From positions 87,880 through 151,879 of the forward strand of contig JADDTR010000037.1 in the NCBI GenBank assembly GCA_015345905.1: a DNA stretch of 64,000 bases, written 5' to 3'. The translations under genes were made by a program, and so were the position numbers. The notes beneath the pieces are model-generated. The model had not been told where the DNA came from, ran no database searches, and saw only the letters and a program-made list of their open reading frames with translations. Within the stretch, counting starts at the first letter, position 1. Each line of letters begins with the position of its first letter. This document shows positions 55,692 to 64,000 of this stretch, in pieces. The stretch is from Aotearoamyces nothofagi. Lineage: Eukaryota > Ascomycota > Leotiomycetes > Leotiales > Tympanidaceae.

Positions 55692-58600
55692 ATGTCGAAT
55701 ACAGGACCCCTCTTCTACAGCTTAGACATCGACAAAGAAGATCCCAAGGAGTACACTGAGACGATTGAGCTCAATGTATCTAGGTTCGCTGATAACGCCT
55801 GCAAAGCAGCCTGCCGATCAGCTTTTCAAGTAGGACTTTACAGAAAGGCAAAGAGCTAGTATAGCCTACTCGACAGAGACATTCGCCGGAACTGGACAAA
55901 CCTCAAACTGGCCTTCTATACCAGGTTCGAAGACATAAACTCGATATCCTTCGAGGAAATGTTCTAATGTCAGCAACAAGTCTTCAACCTATTGAGACTC
56001 GAGAATGAGACAGTCGTTGTCTATCTCAAGCAAACCCTCAAGCTTCATGATCGATGCTTAGACAGTCTCTAGAAGGAGATCCTAGACAGGTTTCTTAGCG
56101 GCCTCAAGGATGATACCCTACAGTTCCAGGTCCAAAGCTATCTCTTGGTAGACCAGAAGCTTACTCCAGAAGGCTGTCTCAAGGATAGTACTACTCTGGC
56201 CGATGTTAGATCTGCAATTATAGCATCGGTATTACTTATTGGCCAGTCAAGCCCCTTTGACGATCTGAAACCCATCGATAATAACAATGAGGAAGTCGAT
56301 ATATCACCCGAGAGTATCAATCTATAGATACTAAAGGTGCTCAAGGACCTAGCAAAGTTCTAATATATCAGCAAGATGGAACCGACGATGTCAACGATGT
56401 CTCTACCAACTTCGGCACTACTGTATCAATCGGTTACTCCTTCTCCAAACCTGTTTATTAACTGGAATAGATCAGGAGTCTTGCCTCTAGACATTCTACC
56501 AATAGCTACTATATCGATAGCAGCTCTAGTGCTGAGAGTACTACTATCCTACAATCTGATATTCTATAATCCACTAATATATAACCCGAGGGTTATATAT
56601 TATAACTATAAGCAAGTCGGACACATTGCTCTATAGTGCCTAGTACTACAGCAACTACTATACAAGCAGTAGACAGTCAAGGAGATCATTGAGAATCAGA
56701 GGCAGTATTCTACTACTCTGTCTAGAATAGCTGCTCTGTCTGTAATCGCTGCTCTGCCTATAATTGCTGCCTAAGCAACGGCAGCTATAGCCCAACTGAT
56801 ATAGGGAAGCTATAATCATCCTGCCTTCCAGCCGGAATATAGGACAGCAAATACAACCTCTATTGGCTCAGGACAAACGATGGCTGCTAATTTGGCTATT
56901 CTAGTCTATACCCCGGTTATAGGAGTCAATCAATTCCAACTACCTTATACCTCTTAGGAGTTTACAGCAATGCCCGTCTAAAGATCCAAGGCTCGTTAGG
57001 AGAAAGACGAACTCTGCAACTTAGCAAACGATATAGAAGGCTACCAAACTCGCTCGAAATAGCAAGTAGTATAGGAAGATCTGGATCAAATATCAGCGAG
57101 CAATAGGGATAATAGAGAAGCCGAGGATGAATCTATACCTCTAGTAGAGGATCTGGTTGACCTAACACTGATACCAATCTCGACCTCAAACTTTATCCCG
57201 ATCTAAGACAACCAACTAGAACTCCCGATAAATGTTAACTAGGGACTAGAAGAACTGAATCAACCAATAGCAGCCATCGACCCAAGGATATACTAGATAG
57301 AACCGACCAGACCAGTATATCTACTAAAGCAAAGCCTAATAGCACCACCTTAAACAGGGCCATTCTTCTAGAATATACTTCCTGCTATCGAATACCAGGT
57401 ATAGTAGAAAACCTATAAGGCCCCTAGATGCAACTAGGACACGATCTCGATCAAGTTGATCAGTAATGGAGGTTTAGAGCAGTTCGATGTTGGAGAATTC
57501 CTCAAGAACACTGAGATCACTTTGAAGTTTAGCCAACTCCTAGATAGATCTCTATAGACTTATATCCAACTGGCCAAGTACCTTCAAGCTATCTAAGCAA
57601 ATCGGCAAGGTATACAAGGTACAGCTGCTACAATGACGAAGTATACCAGGGTCAAGGTCTTAGACAAGGCACTTGAGGCAGAGGAAGATCTAGTTTCCTG
57701 TCTTTATATCAAATGCTATACAAACAGCAGAAAGGTTACCTAGACAATAGTGGACTCTAGTTCAGTGATCGAGCTGATATCACTAGCACTGGTCCAGAAA
57801 CTCCAGCTGGAACTTATTCCGATAAATGAATACTAGAGCTTGAAACTAGCAAACGATTGTATTATTCCAATCATCTACTATATACTACTAGAGGTCGTGG
57901 TCACTGGAATCCTAATATATCTCCGAGTGTATATTATAGGAGTATTTGATATCTACAGTCTGCTTCTATCTAAGAACTGAATATAGAGGGTCCAAGCAGT
58001 CGAGGATTATAGCTGTAATACTCTAATGATTCAAGGAAAAGAAGGATACAAGGCTCTAGTTAAAATTATCCAAGCTACTCCTTTTCATTCCAAGAACATT
58101 CGAGTCGAAGATAGTAATGAAGCTATAATAGTAGAAGGTATAGGATTAGTAGATATCAACGAGACCTAGACTAAAGAGATACTCAAGAAGCTTATCAACG
58201 AAATCGAACAGTAAGATTGATAGGAATATATAGATATAGTTGCAACTAATAGGACCTATATTGATAAGGAGCTATCTATATAGATATAGGGAAAAGCCAA
58301 GTACTAATAGGATACTAGACATTCTATCGATATAATAAACAGCTTGAACTCGAGGTAAATTATATCAACTATCTCTAGAATATTAACTTCGACGATTATA
58401 AGCAAATGATTATAGCAATGTACTGTTCAATAAGTGCAGCTCCTGAAGGCAGAGTACCTTCTTCTAACTAGCCTCAACCTCGATTTACTATTTCTATTAC
58501 TATATATACTACAACTAGGTTCCCAACTACCCAGAGACTATATATCTATAAATTATCATCAGATGTCTAAGAAACTGTCAATAAGTGGTTCTCTATATCA

Positions 58601-61081
58601 GGTATAACCCTTGGAGATATAGCAGACACCTCTGAGCAATTAGATAGAGCCAAGGTACTGTACTATACCTAGTGAGATATTATAGCAATATCGATAAAGG
58701 GGGTCAAGGTGACCGATCTTATCAAGTACACTATCGACATTATATCAAATACTAGGCTAGTAATCGCCAAACCGGGCCGCTATACCAGACATGAAATAGA
58801 CTTTGTAGCAATCATTTTCCCCGAGATAGAGGAAGCTGATATTATTGTAAGGGGGACTAGTAAATAGAGAGCAAAGACCTTATTTCTACCAAAGAAGAAA
58901 GGATCAGATCAAATACAGGTAGTATACAACTTTATCCCGATTAACAAGGTTACAATAAAACTGTATTATCTAATGTATATTATAGAGGAAGTTCTAGATA
59001 CATTAATACAAAGAGGGTACAGCTGTTTCTTCTCTATAGATATAGCCAATGGGTACTAGACAGTTCTATTGCAGCTAGGAGACAAGTATAAGACGAGATT
59101 CAGAATACTATATAGTCAATACTTTTATTACAGAATAGACCAAGGGCTGAAGAGATTACTATATATATACAGTATATTCTTAGACCTAGTATTCAGACCT
59201 ATATCAAAGACCGATAAGTATAAATCTATACCAACTCTTATCGGCGACTATAAGAACACTGCCTTTGCTCTATTTATAGACGACCATTTAGGATCGATAC
59301 TAGACTTCGATGCTTTGTTTAAGTTCCTATATTTCAAGTACTTTCTACAAGTAGCATTTAGACCCATCGGACTCCAACCGACGAAGCTCAAGCTGTTCTG
59401 CAGCTCAATCGAGGTTGTAGAGTTTATAGTAGCAGAGGGAATACTATATCTATTACAGCAATACAGGGACCAAATATACAATTGGCTAGTCCCAACCACT
59501 CTCTAAGAAGTAGATAAGTTTCTATACCTGACCCCCTTTCTATAGATATTCATTCTAGAGAGAAGCATCTATATCGATAACCTGAAGTTATTGTATTAGA
59601 AATAAGAAAGGATGATACTCAAGTCTGTAGACATCAAATCTATCTGAATGGTATAGATTGATAAACCTTTCTATTAGGGCAACTTACAGCAAGAATCCTT
59701 CTAGTACATCAAGGACAGCATCTGCAACAATGCTATAGTAGAAGTGGACTATAATCTACAGTACTACCTAGTATATAATATAAGCAAGTAGAGTATAGAA
59801 GCAATTCTATTCCAATTGATTGACCAGCCAGCAGGGACAGAAGGGACAGACAAGCTCAAATCAAGTGTCTAGATAATCATGTTTATATCATTCAAGCTTA
59901 CAGATATCGAGACCTAATATACTACAATAGAGTAAGAAGCACTTGTAGTAGTTCAAGGACTAGCAGAAGTGAGGTAGCTAGTTGTTAGTAGCCTCTATAC
60001 TATGAAGATCTATACTGACCACTAAGCATTGCTTACAATTCTGACTAGTAGAACAGATGTATATAGCAAGATTGTATACTAGATAGACCGTCTTACTAAG
60101 TACAATATTGAAATCTATCATCGGCCAAATACAGCAAATGTAATACAGATTGCTGACAGGCTTTTGCAACTACTAGGATTTCTAATAGACAGTACAACAA
60201 GGGTAGACACTGAGCGAATGGCAATGTTGGCAACCCTGGACTTCAATAGTAGAAATCTATATATTCAGGAGGAGGTTATCCATCTAGATGAAATAGCAAC
60301 ATTCTTACCGATTCAATCTATACACCCTTTGCAATATATAATATCTAAACCTATCGACTTATTCGAGGACTTATACAAAGAAGATTATTACTAGGATATC
60401 CTGTCCTTCCTCTAAAAAGGAGTATCTAGCATTGAATATCTCAGTCGTTCGAGGAAGCAATAGATCAAGATCAAGTCACTAAAGTTCTATATTACAAGCT
60501 GGATACTAGTCTACATCGAGTAGAACAACCAGCAGTCAGTATATATTATAGAGTTACAGGTGTCTGAAATCCTCATTTAGGCCCACGATTGCTATAGCTA
60601 CTTTGTAGCAGCGATTATACTGGACTGTATCATTGGGCAATTCTACTGGTCCATGAGATTGCAAGACGTTGAAAATTGATTATAGAGCTATAACATCTAC
60701 CAGTATATAGAACCAAGATACAAGAGCTGTAAGATTCAACCAATCATTGAATTTAAGCTATAGGCAATAGTAGAAATAGATTTCCTTGGCCCTATCAATC
60801 TGGTATTAGAAAACGGGGACCAATATATTCTTGTAGTAGTTGACTACTTTATAAAGATGGTCTTTGCAATCAGCAGTACAACAGCAGATAGCAGGGCTGT
60901 TATATTATATTGGTTACAACACCTTGTACCTATATTCGAATGGCTATAGCTATTATATATCAACAACGGGTCTCACTTTGCCAATAATGAAGTCCGGACC
61001 CTGTTTGAATCCTACAGATTAACGGTCATCAACTTACCTATCACCTATCCCAAATCAGTAGGACTTGTAGAGCAGATAGTA
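55692..61081 (+). mobile_element. RIP-inactivated Ty3/gypsy retrotransposon (gag-pol)
   Basis: Decayed element with order gag, protease, reverse transcriptase, RNase H, integrase, as in Ty3/gypsy. The gag-like frame starts near 55692 (MSNTGPLFYSLDIDKEDPKE) and ends in a zinc-knuckle-like YYNYKQVGHIAL at about 56600. The protease active-site strand reads IVDSSSVIELIS near 57750. The RT region, about 58880-59500, has VVYNFIPINKVTIKLYYL, FFSIDIANGY, FALFIDDHLG and PTKLKLFCSSIEV. RNase H end and tether, about 59980-60170: IYTDH and YNIEIYHRPNTANVIQIADR. Integrase core, about 60740-61080: VEIDFLGPINLV, VVVDYFIKMVFA, INNGSHFAN, GLVEQIVQL. The sequence is studded with in-frame TAG codons. It is cut at about 61082 by the hAT element, so the 3' LTR is not seen. 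Confidence 0.85.
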
Positions 61082-61440
61082 CAATTAGTTAGACTGGCCA
61101 GACCGGACTGTAAATAAACGGTCCAGACTGGACCGGCCTATAAAAAGCGGTCCGGTCCGGTCTTTGAGCACCTCGATTTTTAAACGGTCTATATTATAGT
61201 CCTTGAGACCGGACCAGTATTTACAGTCCGGTTCGGTCTAGACCGCTTCGAAAAACGGTCTACATTATAGTCCTTGAGACCGGACCAGTATTTACAGTCC
61301 AGTTCGGTCTAGACCGCTTCGAAAAACGGTCTATATTATATAGCTCGAGACCGAACTGTAAATAATGGTCCAGTCCGGTTCGGTTCGGTCTGGACCGTTT
61401 GTTGGTTACATAGACAGTAACGCTTTACAGTAACGCTGGA
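61082..61440. repeat. 71-bp tandem repeat with CGGTCTAGACCG-type palindromes (hAT subterminal region)
   Basis: Units starting near 61185, 61256 and 61327 contain CGGTCTA.ATTATAG, GAGACCGGACCAGTATTTAC, AGTCC.GTTCGGTCTAGACCG and CTTCGAAAAA. Related GGTCCGGTC and GGTCTGGACCG motifs flank them. This lies between the gypsy integrase and the hAT coding remnant, so it is probably the subterminal repeat of the hAT element (inference). Confidence 0.7.
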
Positions 61441-61922
61441 AGTTTCAATTACATCGCTTGAGTTACATAGACAGTAACGCTCAACAGTAACGCTGTTCGA
61501 TTTCAATTATATTTAAAATCGCAATTCTGTATCTTAGACTCCTAAACTATTAGACTCCTAAACTCTTCTTCGCTGAGTTGCCTGGCTCTTTGTAGGACTT
61601 AATTCGTCTGTACTCTGATCATCATCTAACGCCCTCTTTCGTCTTGGCCTTGGTGTTGATGTTCCTATCCTCTGTATTTGTTGTAACGCTCGCTGTATAA
61701 GAGGTAGGTCTAATATATCCACCTCGTCCTCTAATATCTCTGCTTCTACTGCAATATCCCTCTCTCTCTTCTCAATTGACTCATTAACATCCTCTGCACT
61801 ATATCGATGATCGACATTGCTCCATTCCCCAGGTATCTCCTATTTAAACCTGTTGAAGTGCTTAACTATTATAGATTTAGTGACTGTATTAGGGTTCATC
61901 TGAGCTCTATAATATTCATGTA

Positions 61923-61923
61923 N
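61923..61923. other. Single N, assembly join
   Basis: Sequence from 61924 to 62382 repeats 61447 to 61905 (offset 477) with no difference that I could see. Confidence 0.9.
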
Positions 61924-62382
61924 AATTACATCGCTTGAGTTACATAGACAGTAACGCTCAACAGTAACGCTGTTCGATTTCAATTATATTTAAAATCGCA
62001 ATTCTGTATCTTAGACTCCTAAACTATTAGACTCCTAAACTCTTCTTCGCTGAGTTGCCTGGCTCTTTGTAGGACTTAATTCGTCTGTACTCTGATCATC
62101 ATCTAACGCCCTCTTTCGTCTTGGCCTTGGTGTTGATGTTCCTATCCTCTGTATTTGTTGTAACGCTCGCTGTATAAGAGGTAGGTCTAATATATCCACC
62201 TCGTCCTCTAATATCTCTGCTTCTACTGCAATATCCCTCTCTCTCTTCTCAATTGACTCATTAACATCCTCTGCACTATATCGATGATCGACATTGCTCC
62301 ATTCCCCAGGTATCTCCTATTTAAACCTGTTGAAGTGCTTAACTATTATAGATTTAGTGACTGTATTAGGGTTCATCTGAGC

Positions 62383-62383
62383 N
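62383..62383. other. Single N, assembly join
   Basis: Sequence from 62384 repeats 61382 onward (offset 1002) up to the point where the first copy is cut at 61922, then continues into longer hAT sequence. Confidence 0.9.
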
Positions 62384-63707
62384 GGTTCGGTCTGGACCGT
62401 TTGTTGGTTACATAGACAGTAACGCTTTACAGTAACGCTGGAAGTTTCAATTACATCGCTTGAGTTACATAGACAGTAACGCTCAACAGTAACGCTGTTC
62501 GATTTCAATTATATTTAAAATCGCAATTCTGTATCTTAGACTCCTAAACTATTAGACTCCTAAACTCTTCTTCGCTGAGTTGCCTGGCTCTTTGTAGGAC
62601 TTAATTCGTCTGTACTCTGATCATCATCTAACGCCCTCTTTCGTCTTGGCCTTGGTGTTGATGTTCCTATCCTCTGTATTTGTTGTAACGCTCGCTGTAT
62701 AAGAGGTAGGTCTAATATATCCACCTCGTCCTCTAATATCTCTGCTTCTACTGCAATATCCCTCTCTCTCTTCTCAATTGACTCATTAACATCCTCTGCA
62801 CTATATCGATGATCGACATTGCTCCATTCCCCAGGTATCTCCTATTTAAACCTGTTGAAGTGCTTAACTATTATAGATTTAGTGACTGTATTAGGGTTCA
62901 TCTGAGCTCTATAATATTCATGTAGGTTTCGTACAATATTGAATGTTCTTTCAACCCTGGAGCCAACAGCTTTTATAAATAATTGTTAGCCCTTTGCATT
63001 ACTGTTTAGCGTTACTGTTTGCATACCTGGAATAGCAAGAATATCACGAGCCATCTGTGCAACAGAAGGATAAGAACTCTCTAGTCCCTTCTACATAGCT
63101 AAGACCGAAGTTTCAGCACCTGCAGGATGAAGAGGCGAAAGCAGATATTGTTCTGCTTCGTTCTTCGGTATAGAGTTTGATGTCAAAGACCTTACACCAG
63201 GCGTTTGTTATTGATGTCTAAAAATCGAGTTGAGGGTTCTCGTTGCACTTGGAACTGCAAAACCTGTATCAATAGTAAGGTCGTCAGATATGGTATCTTT
63301 ATAATTGTCCCCCCAATACTTTAGGAACACCTGTTTATATTTCGCTCTAAATGTAGGACCCCATTGAAACTGAGCAAAGACATCTAGCTTTTGTAAGGGA
63401 TCTAGAATTATAGCAAGAGTGTACTGGTCCTCAGCTTCACCACCAGTATTTGAATAATATACTGAAAGTTTCTGGAGTCCCATCTCCATTACAGTGATAA
63501 ACTCAGTAATCCAGGGGTCTCGAGATAAATCCTTGATCTCTAGCTTGGTCCGAAGCTGCTCGAGATAGGTGAATAGCTCGTTGTAGACATTCTAGGTATG
63601 GTTGATAGTAGTGTCCTTTGTAGTTCCAAGAAGCATTGTAAATTCAGCAAAAGGTCGAAGGAGAACGACGAGATATTGTAGCTTCTTCCAGTCTGTATTT
63701 GTCAGGT

Positions 63708-63708
63708 N
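63708..63708. other. Single N, assembly join
   Basis: Sequence from 63709 to the window end repeats 62878 to 63169 (offset 831). Confidence 0.9.
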
Positions 63709-64000
63709 TTTAGTGACTGTATTAGGGTTCATCTGAGCTCTATAATATTCATGTAGGTTTCGTACAATATTGAATGTTCTTTCAACCCTGGAGCCAACAG
63801 CTTTTATAAATAATTGTTAGCCCTTTGCATTACTGTTTAGCGTTACTGTTTGCATACCTGGAATAGCAAGAATATCACGAGCCATCTGTGCAACAGAAGG
63901 ATAAGAACTCTCTAGTCCCTTCTACATAGCTAAGACCGAAGTTTCAGCACCTGCAGGATGAAGAGGCGAAAGCAGATATTGTTCTGCTTCGTTCTTCGGT

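Larger units (their letters stand above)
61441..64000 (-). mobile_element. hAT-family DNA transposon remnant, minus strand, with duplicated contig ends
   Basis: Reading the minus strand from 63707, the frame gives LTNTDWKKLQYLVVLLRPFA, MEMGLQKLSVYYSNTGGEAE, YTLAIILDPLQKLDVF, FRAKYKQVFLKYW, and YPSVAQMARDILAIPGM with SRVERTFNIVRNLH. The last two are the hAT C-terminal dimerisation pattern. A low-complexity end with PRPRRKRALDDDQSTDE stops at about 62560 (also at about 61558 in the first copy). In-frame TAG/TAA codons interrupt it at expected Trp and Gln positions. CAGTAACGCT occurs repeatedly at the 3' side and may be terminal. The N-terminal BED part lies outside the window. Three single Ns (61923, 62383, 63708) separate segments that repeat each other. 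Confidence 0.8.

Noticed and set aside
56376-56636. Uninterrupted 86-codon frame treated as an independent gene
   Set aside because: It is the zinc-knuckle end of the gypsy gag, and the flanking frame continues through TAG codons.

Overview
The window is nuclear DNA of a filamentous ascomycete (Pezizomycotina). The evidence is short introns of about 47-100 bp with GT...AG ends and CTAAC/CTGAC-like branch sites, fungal-specific protein families (DUF7025 AAA ATPase, DUF7708/STAND-like protein, TmpA-like flavoprotein, Kre9/GPI protein, tannase, DyP peroxidase), and gene-rich stretches alternating with AT-rich repeat blocks that carry the C-to-T signature of repeat-induced point mutation (RIP). 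I cannot fix the class; Leotiomycetes or Dothideomycetes would fit. The tannase, the DyP peroxidase, the sugar transporter and the NmrA-type reductase suggest a plant-associated or saprotrophic life style (inference).

Layout. 0.3-9.0 kb: three housekeeping genes on the minus strand, namely a Hel2/ZNF598 ribosome-collision E3 ligase, a DEK_C-SWIB (Uaf30/Tri1-like) protein and a Dnt1/Net1-like nucleolar protein. 10.6-18.5 kb, plus strand: HIS1 with a Gcn4/CpcA-type site in its promoter, a small two-TM protein, a 3.3-kb simple-sequence-rich leader region and a TBC-domain protein whose two catalytic finger residues are replaced. 19.3-20.9 kb: the first AT-rich relic block. 22.3-27.5 kb: a small glycine/alanine-rich protein, an NmrA-like reductase and an STL1-like sugar transporter. 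28.9-37.7 kb: an AAA ATPase with a polyglutamine tail, in head-to-head arrangement with a DUF7708/STAND-like gene, then a TmpA-like membrane flavoprotein. 37.7-43.4 kb: gene-poor, with a perfect 50-bp foldback. 43.4-53.1 kb: secreted tannase, DyP peroxidase, a second AT-rich relic (49.4-51.5 kb) and a Kre9-type GPI protein. 54.8-64 kb: a RIP-inactivated Ty3/gypsy element interrupted by a hAT transposon, where the assembly has three single-N joins flanked by duplicated sequence.

Exon junctions were worked out by hand from splice signals, reading-frame continuity and family conservation. For most multi-exon genes the exon lengths sum to a whole number of codons. No tRNA, rRNA or CRISPR array was seen. 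I did not find a convincing undescribed system. The items most worth a second look are the finger-less TBC protein, the AAA/STAND-like divergent pair, the 50-bp foldback, and the pair of diverged AT-rich relics 30 kb apart.
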